From: Nomia melanderi
Lineage: Eukaryota > Arthropoda > Insecta > Hymenoptera > Halictidae
Assembly: GCF_051020985.1 (NCBI RefSeq)
Contig: NC_134999.1
Location: 28,925,160 to 28,989,159, forward strand
Direction: 5' to 3'
DNA: 64,000 bases
Shown here in pieces: positions 45,944 through 58,421 of the stretch (positions within the stretch are counted from its first letter, which is position 1; each line of letters begins with the position of its first letter). The notes under the pieces were generated by a model. The model was not told where the DNA came from and did not search any database. It worked only from the letters and a program-made list of their open reading frames with translations. The position numbers were made by a program, and so were the translations under genes.

Positions 45944-48610
45944 TTTTCCACAATAACTATTAGTACTGTATTTAGAAATCAAAAATCTGAAACAGAAACA
46001 TTTTTTAATACAAACGAGAACACTATAATTTTCGCATTTATCATTATAATTAGTTGAATCTTCTGATAATAAATTTAAACCTGTCTGAACCTTGAACATT
46101 AGTACTAAACAATTATCTAATGGACATTTTAAATATTTGATTGAAACTTGAAATACCGGTAATTAGACTTAAGTTTTATGTACAGAAAAGTATTTGACCT
46201 TGACAAGGTCACTGGAGGAAATATTTAAGAATATGAAATAGAATAAATGATCGCCTTATTTAAAGGTGTGACATTTTTAAAAATTAATTGTGATATGCTC
46301 GAAATATCACGTATAATGACCTTGCAGTAAAATTTCGACACTTAACACTCGCAGCACGTATTAAGATCATTTGTTTTATAATCCTGAAAAAAATCACTAC
46401 CGAAAACTTATAAACGCAAATTTGGTATCTTTTATAGCACTAAATAATTCTTGTAAAAGCAATTTTTATAATTACTGAACAAAATTTGAAAGAAATTGCT
46501 CACCTAATGCAACGCGTGACAATCCACTCGGAGTGTTCGAAACAGAATGGATGTGCTGTCCTACAATTGACCCCGAATCGCAAACTCTCTTTATCGATTT
46601 TAATATCTTCACGTGTGAGTGCGATCACAAAAGCGGTAAAATTAAAGTTCCCTGTCGTAGGTTATTATCGGAAATGTTAAAGCTTTATATGATTTCGAAG
46701 AACTAACTTATCTTGTTTTTTAAATAGTCTTGAATTTCTGAAGATTAAATAATGAAAGTTACGTAATGATGACATCTTCGTTGCCGGTTGAGGATAAGTT
46801 TCAGTACGATTTACTTTCTATACTTTGCATTCTTCATGTTTTCGACAACTATTATTTTAGCGCGGAAATTGGATTCACAGCTAATTGTAAGAAGAAATTT
46901 TTCTAGTTGAAAGAGCGTTTGTTAGTATATAAGTACTAGCTATTGATTATGGAAATTTAAAATTTTATTTCAAATACTAGTTTATTATAAATTATGATGA
47001 AATGAAACGTTGGAAAACACTGAACAAAAATTTTAAGAATGTAGACGCGTAGGTTAAAATTGATGTAAATTTCATGGATGTGCGTGCATATATTGGGTGT
47101 AGCGTGTATGAATGCGTTGTTTTGAATAAACGCAAAAAAAAAGAAAAGATATTAAAAATAAAAAACGAAGTTTATGTTGACAACGGAAAATATATATAAA
47201 TTGTCATCGTTTAAATAAACGTCTATAAGAAGTAGAATATAATATTAACATGTATAAAATGACACATCAAAAAGAAATTGTATATTATACAAGTGTCTGT
47301 GATTCAGTAGATATTTATTTTATGTTAGCAGGCATTGTTAGTTTATGAACTAATTATGAACTGGTATTAGATTCACCCTTGCTGTATTCTATCCCATACT
47401 ATATTTACTTAATTTGCACCTAGGTATTACTTGCAACTTCATGTTTGTAGGCATTTTATCTTCAGAAACGTTGTTAATGCTCTTTTTTAATCGATTTTGA
47501 ATATACTTACATAGTAAAAGCTGTTAAATTTAAGAGCTTGTTCAAACTGAGGTTTATTTTGGTAATGTTAAAATCTATGTGGTTCCTTAAAAATAAATAG
47601 TTGTTATATAGGTTAATAGAAATTATTATTAATACTTACTTATATAAATATACAATTTTACAGTCACTTATTAACACGTTACAAGCAAACAGTAAAAATT
47701 TTAATGAGCTGCAAAAATAGACAGGCGATTGTTTTAGTACTCTGAGGATTAAAGTGACTTATAAATTTTAATGTTATAGCAACCATATCATTTTGCATCA
47801 CAATGACAATAAATGTTATAGCATTCACATTCACGGATGTGTTAATAATGCTCATAGATGTATGTATTCCACATGAATAACAAATATATTTTTTAAATTT
47901 ATTCAAAAATATGAAATATATTTCACTATTATGTTACAATTTGTACATGTACATTGGGTATAACATTATTATAAATCAAATGAATTATTATATATTTTGG
48001 AAGATAATGTCCTAAATAAATTTCTAACAAAAAGGCGTACATACTTTTTAAAGTAAAAAGCTATCTGTCACTTTAAAAATTCACTAGAGTAAATTTCTTA
48101 TAAATAAACTTAATGTAAATAATTTTACGGATAATAATTTTAAATCAATTTTACATTGAATGTTAAATTATTTAAACAGTTATAGTTGTATGCAAACAGT
48201 TTTCTTGATATGTGAAATTAATTTATATTATGAAAATTATATTTGCTACATGATGAAAACTACTGATGAGAAATTGTTTCTAGGTACAACTTTTTAAACC
48301 GAAAATTGTGATAACGATAGTTATAAATAATTAATATTTATCAGGTCTTGAATTATTTACTGAAAGGCAGAAATATTGTACCATGGTATTTTTTCATACA
48401 TATTTCGTTGTAATTTAGAATAGTTTTGTTGAGATCAAAGTGTTGTATAGAAAGATATTCTATACAAACATTACAAATATAGAGAAAGTATCAATATTGT
48501 AAAATGAATGTTATGTTTGCTCACGAATTGTTTAAATATTTAAACAAGAGCAATACATTCATGTTACTAATAATATTTTGACATAACTGCTTTCATATTT
48601 AAACATAGTA
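45944..48610. other. Enolase 5' region and intergenic DNA
   Basis: Just upstream of the enolase ATG a splice-like CAG and a possible leader (to ~46100) are seen, so the promoter probably lies between 46000 and 46700. The rest is AT-rich; its open frames (46486-46680, 47679-47906) have no family resemblance. Confidence 0.5.
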
Positions 48611-49410
48611 TTAAATTATTTCAGTTTTTCGACTGCTTAGACTTTTCTTTATTAGTGCCCAATCCTCGAGAATATCTGCATCATTAAGCATATAAACAAT
48701 ATAAGGCCCAGCAACAGAAACTGCTCTCCTCCTTTCTGTGTGATTTCTACGTCTTTTACCAGTTGAATTTAGCCATAAATCAGCATGGATATCAACATTA
48801 TTTCTATCTTCTTCTAATCTTCGAATTTTTTCTTGTAAATCATTATGAATGCAATCCCAGATAAATTCTTTCTCACTTTCAAAATTTTGTAACGCAGCTT
48901 GCTCCTCTGCTAGAAATTTATTCTGTATATTCTGTAACCTGTACTGTTTTAGTATTCCAGCTACTTCAGTTTTTGTTTTCATATTTTCTTTCAAGCGTTC
49001 CAAGGGTATTAAATATTCTTCAGATTTTCCAATTCGAACTTCTCCTAATTTCGTATCTACTTGAGTAATTCTTTCACGATAAAGTCTGTAATATTATTTT
49101 AAACTTTATGTTATGCCCGTACAACTAAAATATGTTTTATTTGAATAACCACTTCTTTAATTAAGATTTATCACTTAAAGGGAATAACTTACTGCTCTTT
49201 AAGGAGAGTAAATTGTCGTTCTAAATCTACTAAGTTTTCCATACATTCATTGCGTCGTCTTTCACATTCATCTTCATCCATCTCCGAGGAGTCATCGCTG
49301 TCGCTATGGTCTGCACTACTGTCACATGATGCGGAACTCTGATTACTTTCATTACTATCATGCGACATTTCCTCCCCTTCTGCTTCTGATTCATCTTTCA
49401 CACTTGGCAT
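48611..49410 (-). CDS. BRMS1L: BRMS1/BRMS1-like protein (Sin3-HDAC co-repressor family), 2 exons
   Basis: The family (BRMS1, BRMS1L, SDS3) are nuclear subunits of Sin3-histone deacetylase complexes. Exon 1 is 49410-49193, exon 2 is 49085-48611; 693 nt, 230 aa. Residues 1-50 are acidic and Ser-rich (HSDSDDSSEMDEDECE), followed by the family hallmark MENLVDLERQFTLLKEQLY and a long charged coiled coil (KLGEVRIGKSEEYLIPLERL onward). The C-terminal part has RRRNHTERRRAV, then PYIVYMLNDADILEDW, which is typical of BRMS1-like proteins. The donor GTAAGT after 49193 and the CAG acceptor before 49085 restore the frame (Gln codon split 2+1). The length is close to human BRMS1 (about 246 aa). It appears intact. 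Confidence 0.9.
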
Positions 49411-49889
49411 CTGTCTAAGTTATAAAATAAATTACGTGTGTTGCAAAAAAGATCTTTAAAACCTAGCAAAAATTGAAGCAATATTTCTTACAAAATTTGT
49501 TTTGATAACATAACCTCAAGTACATTGTTTTTATTCTTTTAAATAACTTTTTCAACTAACAATAGAATGTAATAAAATGAACTAAATGTTTACAAAGCTT
49601 AATTATAATATTCAAGTAAAGTAGAAAAGTGTATTTGACTAATATATGTATTTTTTATAAGTAGAACCTTGTACTTAAAAATTTTAGTGGAAGCATACGT
49701 AAAAATCTATTATTTACGTGATGCAGTAATTATTGATATTACTGCTTTTGTAATATTCAATAAAATACTTACTGTGAAAAACCTATATGTTTAATTGCAC
49801 AGTGATTTTATGTACTTTATGCGAAAGGAACGCCTGTCAAGTTTCATACCGTTCTGATCATTTGTATCTGATTATCTGAACACGTAAAA
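49411..49889. other. 5' flank of the BRMS1-like gene
   Basis: AT-rich sequence with no further coding exon. The promoter and any leader exon would lie here, but no TATA or initiator element stands out. Confidence 0.45.
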
Positions 49890-50112
49890 CAGGGGTGTCG
49901 AATTGGAAGCTCGCGAGCTCTATAGTGACTTTCCCCTCACGGAGAGTTATTCTCTCCATACTTACCTTCACCTATCTGTATTGAACACTACATAAAACTG
50001 TTCAAATAGGTACTTATATACACCACAGTCTCGAGTAGCTCCTAAAGTAGAAGTAGTAGGAGAACGTTGATCAAGAGTTACTAGCATAAGGGGAGGCAAT
50101 TCGACACCTCTG
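49890..50112. mobile_element. hAT-like MITE, copy 2
   Basis: Left terminus CAGGGGTGTCGAATTG and right terminus CAATTCGACACCTCTG form a 16-bp inverted repeat with one mismatch. CAGRGGTGTC is a common hAT terminus. Flanking 8-mers ACGTAAAA and ATGTAGAG agree at 5 of 8 positions, consistent with a decayed 8-bp target duplication. It is 223 bp, non-coding, and related to 16462-16655. Confidence 0.75.
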
Positions 50113-53100
50113 ATGTAGAGCTATTATAGAGCATGCGCATTAATTTTATCGAAAGTTACTATATGTGATATTATTTGTTTCTCTGTTGTAATTTAGTGTA
50201 TGTACTTACATATATGTGTTAAGTCATAAAAGTATATGAGCTAATCATATAATTTTTTATTACAAGTATGTATATTAAATTCTTTTTTGAAGCTAAAAAA
50301 TGTCTCATAGTATACATATAATGATTACCGAAAATAATATTTTTTTGGTTATTTAACACTTCCTACTTTATATTACGTACAATCAGGATATTTGTAATAT
50401 CTGTTAAAAAATTTAAGTTACAAAGTAATGCTTAGATGACGCGATGCTATTAAAAATAAATTCATTCAAAAAATTATGTAGCTTCCAATTATGTACGAAT
50501 TCGAACGCTGTGAAGCGCGCACTTCAAATCGTAGTTGGCGTTTTACCCGATGTTTATTTTTATCTCATTTGATTTTGGCTACAATGAAATCTCTTTAAAG
50601 TTTTCGCTCTCGTCACATTATCTTAGCTACCTATCGATTTCCATTTTATAAACAGAAATTAATTTTTCCTTTTCCTTTTTTAATTATCCTTGTGTAAATA
50701 CAATACTACTCGAAATAAAATGTACTTTACGTAAATAGAAACTGAGAAGTTCTTTAACATTTTGTAAGTTGAGGCTGTGTTAGCGCCGACAGTTGGCAAT
50801 TGAATAATTGAAAATTGAAAATTCGTCTTTCAAGGAGTATTGTTAAAATTATATATATATTACTATAGCTATTGTATTATATTATTGTATGTATTGACAA
50901 CGGATGGGAGAAACTTTAAGAGATGATTCTCTATGATAATATAAGACGAAAATCAAGATTAAAAATATTGCGTATTGAGTTTTATATATTGGTTGCAGCG
51001 TACAGAAGCAAAGGCATTGGTAGAGAAATAATGTTTATCTAACCTGGTAAATCTTCGTTAATTTTAATATAAAATACTTTTATTATTTTTAAGTAGAAAC
51101 TAAGTAGCAAACTACGTTGTTTGTTTTGTTTGTATTAAACGGGTTTCTTGACTGGAAATACAAGTAGGATAGTTAAAATGCTATAAAAATATAAAAATGT
51201 GATGTGCATTTAAAACTGATGACAGATGAAAATAAAAATTCCTTTCATTTTAGTAAGACATGAAATAAGTTTAACGCGTTTAAGGTGCTTGTTGACTACA
51301 TTAAAAAAAAATTCAGGAAGACATTAATTTAACCGTGCGAAATGTGTTAACTTATGAAATTACATTAAATTTAAACAGATTTTATGCTGAAAGAGATTTA
51401 TCATTTATTTTTCAATTTTATTATTTACTTTCAGAAAATGCAAACATATCGTTCAGAATGTTCTTCTGTGGGTATTGTTCGTTTAATTATTTTGTTAAGG
51501 AACTTTTAGGTCTCCCAAAATTTTTAAAATTTCACTATTATATTATTATTACAATATTGTCTTCGAGCTTGCAATAATAGCCGAAACTCTTTTCAGGCTT
51601 ATTCCATATTTCCAAGAATATCACACAAGCTACTATTTGTTTGTGAAAAGTATATTAAGACGTTATTATTAACAATGAGATGCAAAATATTATACAAATT
51701 TGTTTACTATAATATCAAAAGGTATAATCCAATAGCGTGTTATAAAAGTACCTTGTACAATAAGGTTACAAAATCGTTTGTTATATATATAACACTGTGC
51801 TGTTATTCAGAGTAGACGCTATTTAATTGTATTTTAAAAAATGTTACTACTGACCTGAGTTGCGTGCGCCGCTATCAGTGGATTGTCATAGATCAAACAG
51901 ATTTTTTCAAAACTGCAATTCCGTCGCCCTTGATTTTCGTCTTACTTTGATGTTATATATAATTGCGTAAATTAATTTTAAGGCGATCATAACATCCATA
52001 TGAATGTACTGTATATTAAATGAAATAAAACTGTTACTTTATATTATACCCTCATCTTTAATATACATTGGATCATAAAAATTGCCCTTTTTTTTAAACA
52101 CGCAAAGTTTGTTCTTCCATTGTTATGAATTCTATATAATTTTATCATACTATATGATACTTTTTAACAATTACATAAAATATTCATACAAGTAGAATCC
52201 TGAGGAAGAAAGGGACAATACGGATGAAATTGAAATCCGTAACTTTAAAAATCATCGACAGTCATGTTTTAACTATTATATTATGATGATGATTTCCTAA
52301 TTTTTCTTACTCTTTTAACACTTTTTCAGTTTTCAAGATTCTCTAATTTCGGATATATTCATTTGAAGATTGTAATTCATAATTTGCAATTAAAATGAAG
52401 TTTTAGAATACTACTTGCTACACTTTGCCCTCTCGCCTTTGCTTTTTATACGACGTAAGATATTTTTATTTTCTGAATATAGAGTCATAGAAGTAAAAAG
52501 TTTCAGTGTTCCATTGCTAATAGTGACGAAAAGAAATCTCTTGAATTTCATGAATATTTAACGTATAAGGTATGACATACTTAACCTACAACAAGGAATA
52601 GTGTTACGGTTATTATTAATCGACTACAATTCACCAAACAGACGTCGATAAAATATATTAAAGGGGATAAAAACACTTTTGTAATTTTTATATATGTATA
52701 TATATATATATATTTCTTTCTTTTAATATATACATATACATATACGTATACATTTTCGAATGTAATATTCCATCGGATATAATAATACATTTGGCCTGTG
52801 TAGAACAAACAGACAGATAATGCAACGTTCGCATAATTGTAAAGTATACTATAAATTAATGTATACAATGTACATATATTTCTCGTGTGCTTTCTGTGTT
52901 CGGTGGAAACTTTCGATTAAATAGGTTCTTCATCTTTTTTTTTTATTTGTTTCTTGCGCAAAAGGAAGGTACAACACGTTTTGTGCATTTTGTTCTCTTA
53001 TACGAAACTCCATTTTCTTTGTCCCATCGTGGCTAAGGTTTGTCTCACACGAGACGGTTACGGTAAGAATTCTTTTACTCTGTAAATTTGTACGTAAAGC

Positions 53101-53270
53101 AAGCACTATAACGGAGATTAACAAGGAACCTTGTAACAGCGACCCGATGTTACGAAGTCTTGTGAAACAAATATAAATTGAAAATTATGTAGGCACTCGA
53201 TCTTTTTATATGTAATTTCAGCTTCGCGTCACGGAAGTATATTAATGTATAAAAATTTTATTAGTGATTT
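50113..53270. other. Intergenic, no gene recognised
   Basis: AT-rich throughout. Holds TA/GTATA runs near 52690-52755. The longest frames (51335-51577, 52581-52868) are AT-driven and resemble nothing I know. Confidence 0.5.
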
Positions 53271-53279
53271 AGGAGAGAG

Positions 53280-53346
<67 letters not shown>

Positions 53347-53458
53347 AGGAGAGTGGGGGAGAGACAGAGAGAGACAGAGTGAAAAGGAGAGAGAAAGAGA
53401 GAGAGACAGAGAGAGACAGAGTGAGAAGGAGAGAGAAAGAGAGAGAGAGAGAGAGGAG
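53271..53458. repeat. Long (GA)n microsatellite/purine tract
   Basis: About 185 bp, almost all A and G on the plus strand, with GAGAGAGA runs broken by AAAGAG, ACAGAG and AGTGA interruptions and an internal partial duplication (GAGACAGAGAGAGACAGAGT appears twice). It could form triplex or other non-B DNA; translated frames across it are meaningless Ser/Leu or Arg/Glu repeats. Confidence 0.95.
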
Positions 53459-54029
53459 TTTATTTCGGAAGAGAAATGTTTCCAAGGAAATTTCAACTAT
53501 TGTGTGTCGAGCAAATAGTTCCTTACCATACACATCCAATGTGCTGTGTGCACAATTTCACGTTTCAGCGGACTTTCTAGAAACTTTATAAAAATCCGCG
53601 ATCATTCTGTATAACAACGATTTCATACAGGTTTTTTTTTGTTCTTTTTTAATACTCATTTCATGCAACATTTATTACAGCGCCATCGTGATTCGTTATT
53701 AAATTGAAATTTCTTGAACGTGACGCCTTAATGTGTCGTCCTCTGTATTACACTTCAAAAGAACAGTGAAAATTCTCTTAAAGATTTCTACGCTATGCAA
53801 GTTGTTCGCAGACGATTCACGTAAATTTATGAAACTGGTAGCGCGTGAAGAATAATAGAAGAATGGCCAGGGTAATAGAATAGAATTTCGTGTCTCGTAA
53901 TGCATTTGCATCTCCATTTGAAATACCTTCGTATTTTTTCTTCATTTCGAAATGTTACATTTGGCATACTGTTAAAACCATTTGAAATATTGTCTTTGGA
54001 TTACAGATTTCCACAAAGAATGATCTACA
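53459..54029. other. Intergenic, no gene recognised
   Basis: No coding or RNA feature can be supported here; the open frames are short on both strands. Confidence 0.45.
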
Positions 54030-54250
54030 TTAACAATAGAACTACCAGACAGGTCAAAATGATCTTAATTTCTTCTATTCGTAATTATTGGAAAAATAAC
54101 ACGTTTCTCTAAGAAATTACCAAAGCAATTGGTTCAGGAATACGCAAACAGAACTGTAAATTAATAGAAATCTCAATAGATGTACTCTTAGAGTTTCTAT
54201 AGAAAAAATTTTAAAAAGTCAATTTGACTACTTGGTAGTTTTAGTGTTAA
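54030..54250. mobile_element. TTAA-flanked MITE, copy D
   Basis: TTAA, then CAATAGAACTACCAGACAGG at the left; TTGGTAGTTTTAGTG, then TTAA at the right; 221 bp. The left part matches copy A (4176) almost base for base over the first 30 bp, so A and D form one subtype and B and C another. A decayed partial relative without clear ends is visible in intron 1 of P450 gene 1 (about 5765-5840). Confidence 0.7.
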
Positions 54251-56905
54251 AAATATTGTTTCGAGAACGTCGCACGCTTCGAATACGTAGCTTCTTTATC
54301 TTTAGCGTCCTTTCTTGTTACAGTTTTATTATTTCAACGAGTAAAAAATGTTTTAACAAAGGGAAACGTATGGAAAATGAATGTAGTTGTTCCATGTGCG
54401 TGAAAGTTTTTTCTAACGTACTTTGTCGAACTGCGAAGGCGCTGTATTTTTACCTAACTTGTCGATCAATCTTACTTCTGGTTAAGAAGTGTCTGTTCAC
54501 ATTGTACACGATTGTAAACGCATCGGTTATGATCTATGATCGATCTGTCGTATTTCAAACTTTGATGAGCTTCGTACAATGCGAAGTGATTACATATATT
54601 AAAAATACGAGAAGTTACCTTCAGGTTACGTGAGTATACTTCATCCATGAGTTTCCTTCTGCCAATTGTACGCTACTATGTAAATAGAAATGATCTATGT
54701 GTTTGCAGTGAAACGATCGTGTATAATGCGAAAGACACGTTACATATTCATTTTCTCCCTTATCATTGAACACGTACTTTCTCTCTGAGGTAATATGTTT
54801 GTCGTTCTCTATGCTCATTGATCAAGGATAAATAACTTTCATTTTACAATGAACCGTGTTATACATTTATCGTTCTTACATTTTTCACCTGGAAACTAGG
54901 CCTGTCTGACACATTTGTATTATTGCTAGTATATTGTTGCAATGAAATACCCACAAATGTTCATAATTAAATTCAATGCGGAGAACGAAACTGTGTGTAT
55001 GCTATAATACGAAACAGATCCAACGTCTTTAATATGATAAGTTTGAATATATAAATAATAACATGGATAACGATTAAATTTTCTTTATAATGCTTATTTA
55101 TGCTTACATCAGATCAATCAAAATGTAGGTAAAATAATTATCCTGCGTTATGTATATTTCTTACGAGAATAGGTTAAAAAATTGCCTCTTCAATTAAATT
55201 GTTATCTCTTATTTGAATGAATTTTTACATCCTTGTCATCATATTTTGGATAAATATTCCTATCGTTTCTTGCTTTGTAATAGGTGTTATGAAATATATT
55301 GCATAAATTTTCAGTTTCTAAATAAATAGCCATTTCTAGTATCCTCCTTTATCAGTAAGTTACGAGGCAGTTCGCACAATAGTTTACCAAACAATATTAT
55401 ATGTTACAGTGTCCACGATAATTTGAATTAACATTTAGATGAAAACATATGTAACTGTTCCCAGTTATCTTTCATTTGTATTTTATAAACATAAAGTTCA
55501 ATACGAATCGGGGTGAACGCATGATTCTACGGGTTCATTGTGATCATCTGCAGACGGAAATTAGAATTCTTTTAATCGACAGTGATTTGGCATCCTCATC
55601 GACGAGCAATTCAATGAAATTGACCTCAGAGAGAAACGAAGATAGATACATACGGCGAGGAAGATACAGAAACAAAGGGGTCCTACATTGTAAGAACCTC
55701 CTAGGAAATTGACATTGCGCAAAGGGATAGACCCTAACGATCGCATATTTTCTTTCTTAGTCACGAGTAAAAATCTATATAATTATCTTTTGACGGTCAA
55801 AGACGACGTGCATTCGTAACATCTTTTTGATTATACATTATAAAAGTGTGTGGATAATTATCTGATCGATGAATTTCATAAGTATCTTTTAGTTGTTTCT
55901 TGGTAACGTAACGAATTTATTATTTGGTACTCGTAGAAGTCGCAAAATCAAAATAATTTGAAACCTATTTCGTATTACATTCTACGAATTTTGGAATATC
56001 GTTATTTTATTATACACAATTTTCCTTTACGTAATTCTTCTATACACAAATGAAATTTACATAATGCAAAAATAAATAATGTAAGATTTACAAAAAAATA
56101 TTCTACGATTTTAATGTTTCTAATGAACATTCAATTTTTTCTCCTATGACTGTTCGCTGATGTCTATTCACTTTGAATGTGGTTATTTTTAAAATAGCAT
56201 TTTAATTCTCGTATTCACAGATTGTTATTTACAACTATATAATTATAAATCATTTTTACAAATCTTAAGGTGACGGTGTAACTTAAAGGTAACTTATTAA
56301 CTTATTCCATAGAATTTATTTTTATACTGCATTGTGATCGTGATATTATCAAGCGGAAATACATATAAATGTTGCGTTAGTAGCCAGCAACTAAATGGTA
56401 GACAACAGATTGATAGCAGTATTTTGCCGGATTTTTTAATACAGAACCTAGTACAGTATAATATATTAACGTAAACTTCATGTAAAGTATTTTAAACAGT
56501 TCTCGTTACAGCTTTTGTTCATATTTTTTGTATATTTATTTTAATCTGTTAAAATTGGATTGTTGTAGTCTTACATACGTTTGAAAAGTATTATTAGATG
56601 TAGTTAGTATATATAGCAGTGTTGGTCAAAAGAATGATTGAAATTAATATTGCTATCAGCTTCTTCATCATTTACAATGTTGCACGCTTAATGGTCGCAA
56701 ATTCAAAATTTTATTAACTACTTTCTTTTTCCATTTTCTTAAACTGCATCTCAATTTTGAATTGGTGAAGAAATAGTTTAGGAAACATTAAATGATTTAC
56801 CTTAAGTTTCTGTAAGTTTATTTTCTGATTCTGTAAAATTAATTTCAACAAATGGAAATATAGTAACCCAGTTAAAAATGCGACCATTATGCGGGCTCTA
56901 TTGTA
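54251..56905. other. Intergenic, no gene recognised
   Basis: The 133-codon frame 54232-54633 begins inside the MITE and has no recognisable domain. A slightly G+C-richer patch lies at 55600-55740. Nothing here can be called with confidence. Confidence 0.45.
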
Positions 56906-57251
56906 TACAGAGTGTCTAATTGCAGGTGGTCATTCCAAATTGAAAATATAACTAAAGATCAGATTAAAATTAAAATTAAAATTATAGCTGAAAATATTCT
57001 GTAATTATATTGGAAAACAAATATTTCCTGTTGATTACAGTCTGTCTTAATAAATAAAACTTTATTTGCAAAAATTGGATAACATCGAAAATATTATAAT
57101 GTGCAAGCAGTAATTGTTTTCTATATAGAGTATTCAGAGATTTCAATAGTTTTATTCCTCAACGCATTTTCATATCGTCTTTTAAAGTTTGCTATACTTC
57201 CACAAATAAAATATCTAATTAAAATAATAAAAATTATTGTCCCACCCTGTA
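56906..57251. mobile_element. Possible mariner-type MITE
   Basis: Left TACAGAGTGTCTAATTGC and right GTCCCACCCTGTA give a short, imperfect inverted pair (TACAGRGTG) with TA at both edges, spaced 346 bp. Weaker than the element at 6573, and the inner arms do not pair well. Confidence 0.4.
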
Positions 57252-58186
57252 CATATGAGGTTCGCAAGTCTAATTTTCATGCGCACTCCTTTAAATTCGA
57301 TTGAAACATACATTTTCTTTTGACCACCACTAGAATTTCCAATATATGAATTGGTCCATTTCTGAGTAGAATTTGTTTACTTGTACGTAAATCTTTGTCG
57401 ATAATTCTGTTTGTCATTTGGCGGACATGAAATCATTTGTACGGATTTGCCTCCAATAAACACTGCACTCACTGAGAAATCAATGTCCTTCTTATTAATA
57501 ATCTTCTTCGCATACGTGCTATTGCATCCTGTCACGCTTGTAAGCGGCCTAATGGATTCTGTACTTTGTGAGAATACAGGTTATCGATTTCTTTGTTAGC
57601 TGTTGCGGCACTTTCCAATATTGCTCCCTTGCAACGAGGCAACTTTGAAACGCTTCGCAACACACGAATTAACGTCGAGTGTATGGTCGTGGCAGATACA
57701 GCGATACCTGCACACCGATTTTTGTGGGAGAACCTGTACACATAGTGGCACACACACACCTTCTAACGAATATTGAACTTTTAATTATTATAGTTCACGT
57801 CGTCCGCGACAAACAAATGCAACGTCGGTATGTCTAACACATTCACGTTGGGATATGTTTCTATGTGTTCAATCATAGATCATAATAAGAACAATAGTTG
57901 CAAAAATAATGTTAAAGTGCATTCTTTTGTCACGTTTATAGTTTTCTGACTACAGTTGCTAATTTTGGGTAAATTTTAATAAGCAATTTGATAAATAATT
58001 TACTTATTAACATTGGTTTCCTTTAATGTTATAAATTAGCTGTGTACCACCGGTGGTACACGCCGGCGTGAACATGTTAAGTCATTTTGTAAACTATACA
58101 ATTTCATGGAACGAAACAATTAGGTCTACTAGATAGTCCTGCTCGTTTTTTAATTAAAAGAAAATAATACATCTTCACTACATTTA
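57252..58186. other. Intergenic with a weak coding-like patch
   Basis: A minus-strand frame at 57532-57759 has more protein-like composition (TIHSTLIRVLRSVSK, KGAILESAATANKE) and higher G+C than its surroundings. No splice context or family was recognised, so it is not called as a gene. Confidence 0.35.
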
Positions 58187-58421
58187 TTAACCCTTTGCGA
58201 GCCTAAGAAATATGCTTTACACAACACTATTACCGTTTTAGTTGTATAAAATAAAAATAATTGAAATATAAAATTATAAATTATAAATAAAAGTTAAAAT
58301 ATTGAAAGATTTATCATTAAAATAATTTTTGTAAAACAAAGATCTATTATTGTATTAAATATGTCTAAAATTTAAAAACAAGTCATAAACTTCGTTTCTA
58401 CATACGATTGCAAAGGGTTAA
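58187..58421. mobile_element. TTAA-flanked MITE (CCCTTTGCG family)
   Basis: TTAACCCTTTGCGAGC at the left and GATTGCAAAGGGTTAA at the right, 235 bp, AT-rich interior. It is related to 8333-8518 and 63702-63943 by its termini. Piggybac-like class inferred from the TTAA target. Confidence 0.7.

Noticed and set aside
54232..54633. 133-codon plus-strand ORF
   Set aside because: It begins inside a MITE, has no recognisable domain, and its composition follows AT-rich DNA.
57532..57759. Minus-strand 75-codon frame with protein-like composition
   Set aside because: No family resemblance, no splice partner and no paralogue in the window; noted only as a weak patch.
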